Positions 35,400 to 48,087 are shown, numbered from the stretch's first letter. The stretch is DNA of 64,000 nucleotides from Cylicocyclus nassatus (GCA_958299035.1 CATQJL010000316.1:33855441-33919440), one strand, 5' to 3'. Translations and numbers: made by a program. The notes: generated by a model not told the origin, from the letters alone.

Positions 35400-36755
35400 T
35401 TGATCCTGCTCGCTGCTGTAACTTGTTTGAATGGACGGAGAGTTTCTAATCAAACCTATCTTAGTTCAATCTCTCCAAGGTCTTGCTTAAATACGAAAAC
35501 AAAAAAGTGTAGAACTCTTTATCTGTGAGGTAGTTCAGAAAGCAAACTAGTGGGACACCACTTTTTGCGACACCATGTAGTACACCTGCTGCATAGCCTG
35601 CAGCGAAATCCTACTTATGTATCGTCTTTTCTATGACTGTGAGATGGGAGAACGCATTGCGGACATTGACTTGACAAGTTTGAGTTTGTTCTTCCCTATT
35701 TCCAAAAAGTGAATAAACCGGACGAGATAAATAACAAGTATAATTCTGCTAAGTACACGATTAGGCTTGTTTAAACAAGGTGCACAGTGCGGTCTCGCTT
35801 TTCCTAGTCATGGAATGAATGGTACCTCTGAATGCTTCTGACTGCAATCACTACTTAGCAGTGGCGTACCGAAGGGGGGGGGGGTCGCGAAATTTTTGAA
35901 AGTTGTACTTGAAAGTTGTACTTGTAAGGGTACAAAAATGTGCAAATGACTTGTTTATACTTGTAAATAATTAAAATAATTTTTAAAAATTTTTAAAAAA
36001 TACAAATTAGCCTTGTAAAAAAAATTTTTTCGGGGGCGTGGCTGCCGCCATGCCCCCTTTATCTGAAATTTTGGGGTCAGAGTCCCAGAAAAATTTTGGG
36101 AAACATCCCAAAAAATTTTTCGGAATGCGTGGCTGACGCCACGCACCTTCATTAGAAAAAAATTTTTGTCGCCCCCCCCCCGAGCCGAAATCCTGGGTAC
36201 GCCACTGCTACTTATTGTTAGTGAATGCACTTAGGTGCAAAAACTCTTGGAAGTACTGATTTGTCATTAGCCGATACATTAAAAAAAGAACCCAACGATT
36301 CAAAAGAGTCGAATTGCACGCATGTAAGGAAAGCAATGTTATTTTGATGAGTAAATGAGCAGTTTGAGACAGTAAATCCGGCAGTAGTACTTGTAGAGCT
36401 CTTTCGACAAAAACCATAAGGTGACCAAAGAACGATGGCTGCAGGTGATTAAATTCTACGTTTATATATTATTCAACGCATATTCTTACTTATTCAAAGC
36501 AATTTATTTGATCTGTTTCTCCGCTGATCTAGGGACATGGTCGAAATGTAAAACATTAGACCCTCTTGAAGTAACAAGTTTTAAAGGTTCTTGAAATATC
36601 ATCGTGCGTACATCTAGACTTGTGACTTGAGAAACTGGGATCTAAGCTCGCACAGTAGCGGCACTAATGTTCATATCGTCCCCTTCACTATTCAGTGATA
36701 AAATCCATAAAAGTCAAAATCTCTCTGAACTACGCTCCCAATTTCTGCTTAGACC
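35400..36755. repeat. Segmental repeat block D, copy 2
   Basis: It matches 20376-20559 plus 24534-24890. About 430 bases at 35405-35840 are absent from copy 1. A hAT-like MITE (35859-36207) interrupts it. No gene is seen. Confidence 0.7.
35859..36207. mobile_element. hAT-like MITE, 349 bp
   Basis: The ends CAGTGGCGTACC and inverse GGTACGCCACTG have an 8-bp duplication, CTACTTAG/CTACTTAT (35851-35858, 36208-36215). Copy 1 shows the empty site. The CAGTGGCG start and 8-bp duplication are hAT features. G- and C-runs lie inside both ends. Confidence 0.85.
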
Positions 36756-38864
36756 GTGGACATACCTCACACGATTTCAGTCGCCACGCTATCTGGCAAT
36801 TTGCCAGATGTCTTCATGTTCAATACTGGTATACCCCAAATACATAGCATGTTTAACTTTCGTAGGTTGATAATGCCCACCTTTCGTACATTCAGAAACC
36901 CATTACGATGAATTATGCACAACTAGAGTATTGCCAAATCGCGCCGCGACTGAAATCGCGTGAGGTACACCCCAGGGCGTTATCTTATCTACCGTAGTTT
37001 TTCCATTTATTTGAATTTGAGATTACAGTTTTTTGACATCATTGTTCTAGATTCGCTTTTGTGGAAATTTCTTTGTAGTAAGCTCACATTGCTTCTGTGA
37101 CCTGCGTGTGCAAAGAGGAACGTCCAAAAGGGCTCACAGCTCTGTAATAGTAAACAGAGAGATCCGAATTGCAGGCAGAAGCTGAACAAAGCTCACTCAA
37201 GCGAAAGTTTAGATACTAAACTATAGGCAATGAACGCTACTAGTAGAAAGAATTAAAGTCATCATTTAGTAAGAAATCAGATACGATTTGGAGTTGCATA
37301 GTTACTTGTAGCGAAGGTTGTTCGTGCTTTGGAGGGGGTTTACTTGGCCATCTATTCATATTCAACCGACCCTACTACATTTCGAAAAGATGGTGAATGA
37401 AAGTAATATTTTGTCGCAAAGTCACCACAAACGGCGTTTTGTGTTATCCTCAACAGCTTGACATTTTCCTTTTAGTTGACTGTCTCCTTGTAACGGAAAT
37501 GTCACTATAAATGCGTTAGGGATCTAGCAGTGCTGAACATATTTGAGAGAAACACGCAAATCACCAAAGTAATGAGATTCTGGAAAATTTGGCACAAACC
37601 CTCAACATCATAGACGAGAGCACGCTTTCGTTTACTATATTCTTAGCAAAGTGTAATACTTCGTTAGAAGTACGAAGCGAAAAATTGAGAACTGTAAAAA
37701 AGCAGAGTTAAGCATTTGAAGCTCAATCCCCACGGCGGATATTTCATGCGTGTGACCCCAATAAGAAGTGTTCAGTCCCCAGTAGATCACAATACACTGA
37801 TATTTGATTTTTTGCTTTCCGACGCTAAATAGCATGGAACTTCTATTATTGCCATTGCCGCATTGACGCGTTCGAACACAGTTTCGTCGCTAGCACTAAG
37901 GCAGGTCAAATGCACTTTGCGCTAATATGATGTGACTAAAAATTGCTGTCAAACGAACAGGAAAGGGCTTAACGAGGCACCAAGCATGAGAGTACTTTTG
38001 GGAAACGTACCGTCGTAATGAATAAGTGCATCGGAACTTGATTGTTTAAGTACTTGAATGTTTTGTACATAATTTTCAAATGCTCCTAAAATATATAGCA
38101 CAGCTACTGAACTTAGGCTACGCTTAGACACAGAATTAATTTGCAATGTTTTTCATACGATCTGTTGTCGCGAATTTGCGCAGTCAAATAGAGCAAACCC
38201 TTCTCAACAACATTAAATGGTAGCATTTTTGTCATTTGAAACCCTACTAAGACCGAATTGATAAATCAAGCAATGCTAAGAATTAGGAAACAAAAAATAG
38301 AGAGCACATTAAAAAAGCTTAACACTTTCATTTTTCTAGATGCGCATGGAGAGAAGCAGATGACCCTTGAGTTCATTTCGAAGCCATTTTTATGAATAAA
38401 TCTTAGTAAGATCCTTTTCATCAAATATAGAGAGGGTTCTTTTCAAAAAAAAACATTCCCCAAATTTCACTGTTGATTCTGAGCACAACTTTTCACTGCA
38501 TATACACAGCAACTATCTACAAAGAGGAAATTCTGAATTCCGTTAAAGAATGGCTTTTGAATGCAGCCGCTACCAAATGTTAGCACAAAGTACGTTCCAC
38601 ACTCATAAAAGCAATGGTTTAGAAAGGTTCTAGCTCATTTAACAGAATAGCAAAATAGCTTGTGGTAGAGTACACTTTTCGTATATCTGGTATTATGGCA
38701 CTGTTGGAAAGATTGCAACTCACGCACCTTGTATGCTGTGATGTGAACTGTAAAAAAATGGTAAAATTACTTGAATAAGTCCCCAAATTTACGACCTATA
38801 AACACAAATACAGAAGCTCCTGCTCAGTTGCAGGTTCTCGAATTTTCCAGAAATTTACAAGTTA
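36756..38864. repeat. Segmental repeat block A, copy 3
   Basis: It is homologous to copies 1 and 2, with an R1 repeat at 36757-36985. No gene was found. Confidence 0.75.
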
Positions 38865-39142
38865 CAGTCGAATCATTTTGTATGATCATGTGTGTCATTG
38901 CACACACTGTCCACCTTTGGCGTTCCCATCCTGGATTCCTGAAAGAGACAACCCTTCAGATGAGTGTTTTCAATGTGTTCTCAGTTCTTTCTCTCCTTTC
39001 TAGGTACTAATCACCTCAAAGAGATGTAAGCTATAACAATCGGTCAGTCTCTTGCGTTTTTGTAACTGCAAATCCCGGATGAGAACGCCAAAGATGGACG
39101 GTGTGTGAAATGCACACATGTTCATATGAAATGATTCGACTG
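38865..39142. mobile_element. Tc1-like MITE, 278 bp
   Basis: The ends CAGTCGAATCATTT and inverse have arms of about 60 bp and TA duplications (38863-38864, 39143-39144). Copies 1 and 2 lack it. It is non-coding. Confidence 0.8.
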
Positions 39143-40683
39143 TACCATCAGACTCAAACGTCTTGTTTTACACTTGTCAACGTCAACGAATTTATAGCTC
39201 AAGCCTGAAGAGTCGTTTATGAATAGTTATGTAGAAAGTTGGGGCGCGTTTGCGCTGATTGAGGTGCAGTGCAGAGTGTGCGTGAATCAAACAACGAACG
39301 ACTTTTTTCTGCGTATTAGGCCGTGTGCATACCTCATGCGATTTCAATCCTCACGCGAAGGGGCAGTTTGCCAGATGTCTTCAAATTCAATGCTGGCACA
39401 CCCTTGAAGTTGAAGAACAACCCTTGTGTCTCCTTGTCCCAATGAGTTATTGTGAGTAATCGTAAACATCATCAGAAGAGACTGAGTTTAATTCAAACTG
39501 AAGCAGAGCTCGAGAACCCGTTCGGAAGCAATTCTCCTAAGTCAGCACAATCAAGTGCGAGGCGAATCACGGAACTTTTTAAAAACCATGATGAGAAAGT
39601 TACAGAGTTACTATATCAGCGTTCTCCACTGCTTTCACTCATGTAAAGGATTGTCTAGCTTATTTATATGCCACCAATGAGACTACTTCATCTGCTCATC
39701 TTTAGTTGAAGCAGCAAAGGGTAAAGCTCGAATTCTTGAAACTCGATTTCCGCATATGGCTGTTTCCCAAAAAAAGTGCCGTTAATTTGTAAATTCGCTT
39801 TAGGATGAGAAATTTGCAATCATTTGTTATCATCTGTTACATTTGTTTCCAATTTTAATGTATGGCTGGAATACCCGCGTAACAAAATCTGCCTTCTACT
39901 TCCTCTTTGTCTCATCATGTATGAAAAGCTCAAAAATAAACTTTTGCATGGACTCTATACTGTCATTGCGTACAAAAAGGCTGGTGCTTTCAACGATGTG
40001 TATTACCACACATAGTGACTACTTTCTGAAGTTATCGCTTTGATTTTGTTAAGCAAAGGTGAAAAATACGTTATCTTTGCGAAGCTTTTCTTTGGAAAGG
40101 TAAAGGAGGACGCACAGAGATGCAAGGGTACCTTTCTTTTATTCGTTCGGAAAATCGTGGCCATAATGTGACAAATCAATGCCATAGCTGTACATAACCA
40201 ATATATTGTATGTGTTTCCAAACACTATTTTGTTCTTTTTTTTTGCACCTCGAGTTTGATAGATGAGGAAAAAGGTAAAGCATTGCACATTTCTTGGTAG
40301 GAGTAAGATCGTTGTTGTGTCAAATAGAGAAAAAAGGAATAAAAATCTGTAGCTGATCATTGTCCGCATGCTGATCAGAACGATGATTCCTTGCTGTTTA
40401 CTTTCTGCCTGCAATTTGAAACTGCTTGCAGTATTTTGAGAAATTTTCTTACATAAACATGATGTCTTTGAAAGTATAACAACTTCTTAGTATGGTGCTT
40501 TTGCGGTCTTTAGGCACCTATTTTGTGGAGCGAGTCTGCATAAATTCACATTATAAAAGGGGAACATATTTCACAGATCGCTCCATCCGCATACAACCAC
40601 AATAGACTTCAAGCATGCAGCGTTATTGTGATTAGCCGCTGTTGCAGGGAATCTCCGAAAAAGTTTGAAAAGTTGTATAAGAG

Positions 40684-40924
40684 CAGGGCACGGCGCAGGT
40701 GGCTTACAAGCAAGCTGGATATCGTTTTTGGGACAAAAAGCAAAGTGTTTTGCCTTTATGGTCGAAAACACACAAAATTTGCGACGTTTTTTAGTCGACG
40801 TTTCGTTTCTTGAGGATTTTTGGGGACTATGGTCTAGGGTCAAAGGGACTCTGTAAAAATTCGCAAAAGTCAAGAGGACTTCGTTTTTTTGCATTTTGAT
40901 CTAGCCACCTCGTGCTGAGCCCTG
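40684..40924. mobile_element. hAT-like MITE, 241 bp
   Basis: The ends CAGGGCACGGC and inverse of CAGGGCTCAGC carry an 8-bp duplication: TATAAGAG at 40676-40683, and TTTAAGAG on the right once the MITE inserted in it is removed. Copy 2 has the empty TATAAGAG site. Confidence 0.75.
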
Positions 40925-40929
40925 TTTAA

Positions 40930-41413
40930 AGGCATGGATCGGCAGAATGGACCCCTGTCAGATTTTGGTACTGTATGTACAGTCTGCCCCAATCCCGCGA
41001 GGGTTTCGCGCCACTTCTGCGGCTAGCTAGTCTGCTCCCTCCTCAATCTCATCGCTTTCTGCGAGGTTTGCGCGCATATGCAGCGCAAACCTCTAGCGCT
41101 GCGAGCGCGCAAATTCAGCCGTCGGTTCGGCCTGATCCCGATTGGGGCAGACTGTAGTAGGCCTTCCAAGTGCACCATAACCCCAACCTCACTCTCCAAA
41201 TCATGCGCTAATTCCTGAAGAATGCGCTTCAAAAATCCACCAGCCCCGCCCACTTGCACTGAGTGGGCGTTATTGGAGGAATTTTGAAGCTTCTTCACAG
41301 CAGAATTCAGCGCATGACTTGAAGGGTGGGGTTAGGGCTACGGTGTACCTGAGAGGCCTACCATCTAATAGTATCCAAATCCGGCAGGCGTCCATTCTGC
41401 CGATCCACTGCCT
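40930..41413. mobile_element. TTAA-targeting MITE, carrying a nested MITE
   Basis: The ends AGGCATGGATCGGCAGAATG and inverse are flanked by TTAA (40926-40929, 41414-41417). Without the nested 175-bp element it is about 307 bp, and it matches 59777-60081 closely. The target TTAA lies in the right duplication of the hAT-like MITE next to it. Confidence 0.8.
40980..41154. mobile_element. Tc1-like MITE, 175 bp, innermost of three nested elements
   Basis: The ends CAGTCTGCCCCAATC and inverse have TA duplications (40978-40979, 41155-41156). The sister element at 59777 lacks it. Confidence 0.8.
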
Positions 41414-41579
41414 TTAAGAGTATTCGCACAAGCTGATTTCACTACCAAACTTTTTGAAAAACTTTCTACATGCTATAAACACATTCTGAAATATTGTAAG
41501 AAGAGCTATTACTTCTTTTAGCATAACTTATAAAAGAAGGATAATGGTAAAGTCAAAGTTTATGATTGGTTGGTGTCAG

Positions 41580-43495
41580 TGCTTGCCTACCATGCATTTA
41601 TTCCAGAATGCGCATTCTTTACGGTGGGAGTACAGTATACATGGTCTGAATGAAATAAAAATTTGATCATTCGAATAAAACATTCGAATATATTCGCATT
41701 CTAAATTCGATATTCGAAATTTCCATTTCCGAATAAAATTAAATTGGCTAGTCAAAACGACTCAAATAATCAAAATCAGGGTTTCGAATGAAATTCGAAA
41801 ACTCAAATAATAAAAAAACGAGTATTCGACTTAGATTGGAAAACTCGAACAATCAAGAGTGGGGTTTCGAATATATTTTAATCGAATGTCTTATTCTAAT
41901 GTTTCGTTCGAATTCGTATGCGAATGAAATTCGTATTCAAATTATTCGAGTTTGTAGAGCGAACTGCTGAGTGTCAAGCTTCCTGCGTTTTTTTCTCGCA
42001 GAATTCGATAATGCATCTTTTTGCAGTCGTGATCACCTTTGAACTGTATGGAAACCCGCATTCCACCATCTGCTTGAAATAGTAAAAAATAGATGTGGAT
42101 CTTGATTGATTGCTTTTTCGATCAATAAGAGAGTTCGCACTGCTATTGGATCCCAGAGCAAATAAACAGCTATTGTATTCTAGTTCATGGCCCGAGTTCA
42201 TATAATGAAGAGCGTTGACATGCTTGTTTCTCCTCCTTTGGCTTGCTCATGGTTTTGGTCTGCAAAGATCCACACTAGTGAGCACACTTGCTTGTAAAAC
42301 TCATGTCGCACACCTGCTTCTATTCGGATAAAGGACATTGCAGCTGTAGGGGAGGAATAGATGGTGCTTAATTTTGCAGTTATATCAGGGAAAGTTCTTT
42401 ACGTTTTTCAACCTATCATAAAAATTCGCAGAATAAAGGCAGGCAAATGTTTTGAAAACTGTTCGATGCAGCATTTCGTCCTCTTCTTAGCAGTCATGTT
42501 CTTGTGCTAGTTGTTCTTTTATACTGAAATAGTTGCCGAAATCCACCCATGGTTTTCATCAAGTCCAAATTTTCAGGGTCTCCCTTCTAGACTGTTAAAA
42601 AGCTTTGATAGCAGCCAGGTAGCGTAAAAAAGGTGGAATGCATAATTTTTTGGCACCTGTAACTGGCTTTCCAATTTCTAAAGTTTGTGATTCTGATGCT
42701 ATCAAATTTCACATTTGTCCCAAATTACTAAAATCCTAAAACTAAGATTCTCTTATCTCAAAACTCCTGATTTTGGACCCGCGCCTTGCTGTACCCGTTG
42801 AAGCGTCATCCTAAAAGTCACATGTTAGAACCTGTCCTTCATCCTAAATCCTAAAACTCACAAAACATCAAACGGAGCACAGCTAAGGTGTCAGTCGATG
42901 CAGCTTCTTTTCCATTTTCTGATAGGCGTTTATCCTTCCCAATTCGGTATTTGGCCCTAAAATTATCAAAACTCTTAATTTTCAACCCGCCTCATGCTGT
43001 ACCCGTGAAAGGCGAGATTTGATATTTCGAAGCGGCCAACGCTTTGATGCTATGTAAAGTTAGTGTGTCATCATCATCTATCTTTGCAAGTTCCAAAACC
43101 AATTGTTTGATTTGTTAGTTTGAAGCGTTTTGTAGCGACTTTGCGAAAATGAAAAGTTTTGGAAATGTTATCCTGAAAAACACTAAGAAGCTAATTGAAG
43201 ATGCGAGAAATTTTATTGCATTGCACCTTGCTTACGCTATCTGACTGCTATCGAAGCATTTCCAAAAGTTGAAATGAAGATTTTTGAGAAGTTACTAAAG
43301 TTGAGCATAGTAAAAATCATGGATTCGAAATTTTGGCGATTACCTTACAATTAGAAACCACTAAAGCAAATATTCCGAAAACGTGACTATTGGAAAGAGG
43401 AAGAAAAATTGCGTTGATAATTCTATTATCCCTTAGAGCATTTGTCTGTCTTTATTCCACGTGTTTTTGTGACAGGTTGAGTGAACGGAAAGAAT
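41580..43495. repeat. Segmental repeat block C, copy 3, first part
   Basis: It matches 31330-32890 with more divergence. It keeps the roughly 320 bases missing from copy 1 (43070-43400). It ends abruptly at the Penelope-like insertion. The block continues at 46467-46577 and 48012-48087. Confidence 0.7.
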
Positions 43496-43703
43496 AACTC
43501 TATTAAACGAGATCCTGTTTCGCCTCTACCCCTAGACGGGGAACTGTATAACACCACTCCCGAGGCTCATCAGTATGGAGGAGTCGGCTGGAGAAGGAAT
43601 GATAATAACAATATAGCGGGAGTTACCTTGTATACCTGTGGTGTAGCTCAAATAGATCAAAGGCTAGGCCGAGGATTCAGATCATGCTGCTTACGGTATT
43701 GTA

Positions 43704-44567
43704 TTAGGGTGATCGGTAGAAAATGGGGCACCTAGAGAATAAATGTAGATTTTTCAAAAAAGAAAAGTGATTAAACTTTCCAATTTTAACAAGTGTTAGA
43801 ATAAATTATTCTCTTTCAGAAATTACCTATATAAGGTCGTTTACATACCTCATAATTTAGTGGCTGAAATGCATTAGTCAATTTGATAAATTATAAATTT
43901 CGAGCAGTATCTGCGCAGTGAAACATACGAAACCATCCAAAGTACTACTGCTGCAATGCGCGAAGGTACAGTCACCAGACCCACGATGGATTGCTGGCCT
44001 CAAATTTCAAATTTAGGAGATATGGCCATTAGCAGCTTTGAGAACAAAGATACGTGCTCTTCAATTCTTTGCAGGTGAACGCAAGTTTTATAGGTACCAT
44101 CTAAAAGAGCTTTTTGCGCTCTATCCATCATTATGCAGCTTACATCACATTTCATCTATCTTCGGAAAGTGCAGATTGAAACTTGATTTAATGGTTTTTG
44201 TTGCGCCAAAAAATCGCGATTTTTCAGGTATTTCGCTTTTTTTACACAGAAGTAGGAACTAATCTTGTATGTTTAATAAACTATTTGAAAGAGCATGAAG
44301 AGCTCTTTCGAATGATATATCAATTTCTCTATAACTTTACGGTATGGCAGCGCAAGAATGAGCGATGTTCAAAAAACCCTGTTCGCTTTCTTCAGGGCGC
44401 CACGCGTAGGGTTATGGGAAAAGGGTGTTGACGCTTTGCCAGAATGATAGACGAAGGTCGCTTATATAAGCGACGTTTACGTTGCAGCCTGCTTGTTGTT
44501 GAACGAAACAAAAAATCTCAAAATTTGATAAAAATCAAGCTGCCCCATTTTTTACCGATCACCCCAA
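43704..44567. mobile_element. mariner-like element, 864 bp, inside the RT relic
   Basis: The ends TTAGGGTGATCGGTAGAAAA and inverse carry TA duplications (43702-43703, 44568-44569). No transposase is recognised. Removing it restores continuity of the RT 3' region on either side. Confidence 0.7.
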
Positions 44568-46466
44568 TAAACAAATTTTTTTAGCATTTCTGAAAATACT
44601 TAGTTGATTGTACTTGTATGTAATACATTTGTTGAAAGCTATGCCTTTGAAAAATCCTAGTTGTATTATTTTCTTGCTATAATTTTGTTTAAGTATCAAC
44701 TTGATTAAGTTTTCAATTTTTTCATAAAAATCTTCAAATTCAGTGCATGTTCTGTAGATTCTCAAAACTTCTGTGTAGATACTAGCACTTTTGAGTGCAA
44801 AGCTTATGTGTGAAGGTCCGTGACAAAATCTTACAACTTCAAAACCAAAAGTCATCGTTTTACTATATTAGTTTGGTTTTATAGGTTTAGTGATGATAAT
44901 ATCCTTTTCGATAAGGATGTGTAGGTCTAGAAAATTTGTTGGTAGTCTCCATATTTAAACATTATTATAAACTTCTTACAATAAAGACTTTATGTGTTCT
45001 TGGGTTTTACTGTGAATAATAAGTATGTCATCCATGCATCGATATGCCTGGAATAGCAAATTTTGGTTTTGTTTGTTGAATGCAAATGTGTATTCACAGT
45101 ATGAGAGGGTAAAATCTTCATAGGACTATTACCCCTTTGAGGTATTCCAACTTTTTGATGAAATAGTTGCTTGCCTACTCGGCAGACGCTCTCATGTAGA
45201 ATATAGTCTAGAAGGTAGATCAGATCTTCTGCTCTATAGCACCTACAGGGTGTTTGAAAAGTTCGTGTCCTAAAGTACTTCCAATTCGAATTTTGACGCG
45301 CTTTTTGTTTTATTGTGCTCATCAGATCTAAATACCATAATTTCAGTAAAATCAAGTTTCTTCGCGGTTTCTTTGATTTTTTTATTAAATTGAAACACAT
45401 TAGTATAGCTTTCCAAATCTCTTTCCTTAAAACGCTTGTTACAAAAAAGGAAACATAATTCACAAAAAACTTGGTATACCTGCTGAAAGCCCTTTCTTCA
45501 AGGTTTCTTAACTGTGCTTTTACTTTCGTAGAAGTAAGTTCGTTTTGAAATATCGTGCCTTTGAAAGGCAAGAGATCCACTTTCAGGAATTTTTCGTCAA
45601 AATGTCTAGCACCGAAATTTTTATATTTTATCTTCATAACCTTCGCAAGCGTGCAAAATTTTTGAAAACAAATATAACGAAGGTCAGAGAGTTGTGCTAC
45701 AAGTACATATTGAAATAAGACTTCCAGAATTTTTTTAAACTGAAAAAATTTCAACGCAAACGGGTGCCGCAACTGCCTGCTGTGATTTAGCGCATAGAAG
45801 AATCTTCGTTAGCAAGCTACTGAAGAACTTTTGTTATATGAAGAAAGTGTAAATTTAGGACCATTTGTAGTAAAAAAAATCAAAAGCTGTTTCTCTTTTC
45901 CGGCGTTGAAAAAAAAAAGAACAAATCAGATAACGCACTCTCCAAGGAAGCTGAAAAAATTGTTTACTTCCAAATTTTTTGGGGTATCTTGAAGCAAAAA
46001 ATATTTTTCTTTGTTGATTCAGTGGTTTCTAGGTTTGGCGAATACACATAGCAAAAATTAAGTCAGCGTTCGCAGTTGAAGTGCTTAAGGACATGAACTT
46101 TTCAAACACCCTGTATAACCGTCATTATCTTCTTGAATAGAAGAGTACATAACTCTATGATTATTATTGACTTTTATGTGTCTTTTAGAGGCATTTTTGC
46201 AGCATAGATTGATAATTTCTTTCAGATTATGGATAATGATATTTTGGGGAATGTTAGTAAACATGTTGGTAAAATCAGCAGAAAAGTGTTTTGATTTTAG
46301 CTTCTATGTTTGTTAGATTTGATGATATATTGATATCACTAAAAGACAGTAAACTTGTAAGCATTTTTTATTCTAAAGAACAGTGTCTGCATAGTTTCTG
46401 AAATGATTCCTAATAAAATTAAGAAGGTTCAACAACTCAAGTGTTATGGGTTTGGTACTACTATCT
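44568..46466 (-). pseudogene. Penelope/TERT-type reverse transcriptase, broken
   Basis: Motif A (DFTNMFTNIP) lies at about 46230-46260. After a nested element comes LLDYILHES, then QKVGIPQ (motif B', about 45130-45160), and in a shifted frame YRCMDDILII (motif C, about 45010-45040). A C-terminal region with IYTEVLRIYRTCTEF (44690-44790) follows. The GIPQ motif and C-terminal layout fit Penelope-like elements, which are relatives of telomerase RT. At least one frameshift and the nested elements inactivate it. Clade assignment is moderate. Confidence 0.65.
45246..46113. mobile_element. mariner-like element, 868 bp, inside the RT
   Basis: The ends CAGGGTGTTTGAAAAGTTC and inverse have TA duplications (45244-45245, 46114-46115). 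It splits the RT between motifs A and B'. A minus-strand open frame that crosses its left end into RT is a chance fusion, and I see no transposase motif. Confidence 0.75.
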
Positions 46467-46577
46467 AGAACTTTTGGAGCGACCCACTACCACCATGCAA
46501 TAGAGCTTTGTTCAGTGGATAGTAAAGAATAGTTTTGTTATTACAGTGCACATCAGATTTTTACAGAGGCTTGCAGG
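46467..46577. repeat. Segmental repeat block C, copy 3, second part
   Basis: It matches about 32885-32995 of copy 2 and is bounded by the Penelope relic and a hAT-like element. Confidence 0.65.
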
Positions 46578-48011
46578 CAGGGTCAAGCTTGTGATGCGAC
46601 TGTCGCAACGGGGAGTCGTAAAGAGGGTACCTAAGGTGGGGGAGGGGGGGGGGGACTGGGTCGTAAGAGGAGGTAGTTAGGCTAAAATACCCTAAGCTTA
46701 AAAGGGAATCAAAAAGCAGATAATTGGTTGTGTTCTTTACAATAAATTTATAAAAAAGTGGAAATCAGAATAAAAAAAGATAAAAAATGTGTAGAAATTC
46801 TCAAAAAAAAAACATTTACAAGAGCTCAAAACACTTTTGAAGGATGTATTATTTCATAAAAATGCTAAATGTACCGATTGCCCTAGAAATCTTGCTTCTG
46901 AAGCCTTCCTGAAGTCTCACACACTTGACAAAAGCGAATGTCTTTACCAACTGTGACCATCATAAAATTCTAAATCTTTTTGTAATGTTTCTCACGGGCT
47001 CATATGATTTATCTGTATTTTTTAGATGCTCCGCTATATCAGTGCAAAATTTGGTGTTATTTTGTCAACCGTGGATTTTCTTATGATTTTATGTATGGTA
47101 GCAAAAAGTCAGGAAAGGGGGGTCGTATCTGGGTCGCATCTAAATTTCTTCGGAGCTATTGAAGCTTATTGGCTGCAACTCTGCTGTAATATGAGGCCAT
47201 CCTCCTACTTTCCCTCATATAAATTGCAGGTTGTTTTATAACTTCTCTGGTAAGTTACAAAATTTTAAGCTCAAAAATCCCAGTTTTTGCTTTTTAGGAT
47301 CGCATCTAAATTTGCAAGAGTCGCATGTAAATTTTTTCGAGCTTACTGCTCCTCAAGAGCTGAAACTTTTTCTTTGGATAGTCTGGGCACTATACTACAG
47401 ACTACAGAACCTATGCTTTACAGCCTCTCAGTCTTTTCCTGGCCTTGGTTACGAATTTTCAAACTACCGTGCTCATGCACGTTTTTGACGTCGTTCTGAA
47501 CGGCGCTCAAGCGGTTTTTTTCGCGGGAAAAACTGTGGATGAAATAGGAAGTAAGCTTTTTAGTCGAAAACATCTTTTGTAGTTCAAGAATGTCATTTTT
47601 TCTCCGTGCAAAAATCTGTGTCGCTTACGGGAATCGAATTTGCTGGACTGAAGTATGCCTGAAAATTCAAACAAAACTTGCAGAATCTCAAACACTATTA
47701 AAGGTGTGTATGTGTGCTACAGATGCTGGGCGCACCTATTGGCCTAGAAATTCTGCTTCCGAAACCTCACTGAAGTTCTCATGCGGTGTTTTTTGAGATC
47801 GACATTCGCTTACGCAGGTTACCGCGAGGAATGTGGGCAGGGGAGGTAAGGGGATAAATGGGAGAGGGTGGGGGGGGGGGGGGAGGGGAAAGGGGAGGGG
47901 GGGATCGTACGGATGGGTACCTACAAGGGGGGGGGGGGATCGTACGGATGGGTACCTACAAGGGGGGGTCGTAAATAATGGTCCCGGATCGCATCAGCAC
48001 GCTTGACCTTG
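46578..48011. mobile_element. hAT-like element, 1434 bp, G-rich
   Basis: The ends CAGGGTCAAGC and inverse GCTTGACCTTG have an 8-bp CTTGCAGG duplication (46570-46577, 48012-48019). Copies 1 and 2 have the empty site. The interior carries long G-runs near both ends with GGGTCGTA units. It belongs to the same family as 54053-55507. No transposase is seen. Confidence 0.85.
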
Positions 48012-48087
48012 CTTGCAGGCATTTTAACACCGGGCGCTATCAGCTTATCAACAATGGTTACCGAGAATTATGAGCTTTAGTTGAAAC
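48012..48087. repeat. Segmental repeat block C, copy 3, last part
   Basis: It matches about 18370-18430 and 32990-33060. Homology to the other copies ends here, at the RTE insertion, and does not resume after it. Confidence 0.6.

Larger units (their letters stand above)
31231..35400. repeat. Segmental repeat block C, copy 2
   Basis: This is the best-preserved copy of block C. An AT-rich stretch of TATTCGAA-type units at 31430-31610 recurs at 17235-17300 and 41660-41950. It holds the second proline-rich region and a private MITE (33852-34263). No other gene is seen. Confidence 0.75.
39143..41580. repeat. Segmental repeat block B, copy 3
   Basis: It matches blocks B of copies 1 and 2, with a truncated R1 repeat at 39320-39410. 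It is interrupted by three nested MITEs at 40684-41413. No gene is seen. Confidence 0.7.
43496..46466 (-). mobile_element. Penelope-like retroelement relic
   Basis: Copies 1 and 2 run continuously across this point (GAACGGAAAGAA then CTTCGGA), so about 3 kb is inserted. It contains a minus-strand reverse transcriptase split by two TA-targeting elements. The 5' end is lost in stop-rich sequence, and no endonuclease is found in this copy. Confidence 0.65.

Noticed and set aside
43481..43735. 84-residue plus-strand open frame
   Set aside because: It spans the junctions of block C, the Penelope relic and the nested mariner-like end, so it is a chance fusion.
44990..45772. 260-residue minus-strand open frame as a single gene
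   Set aside because: Its first part lies in the mariner-like insert and only the last part is RT. The frame crosses an insertion junction.
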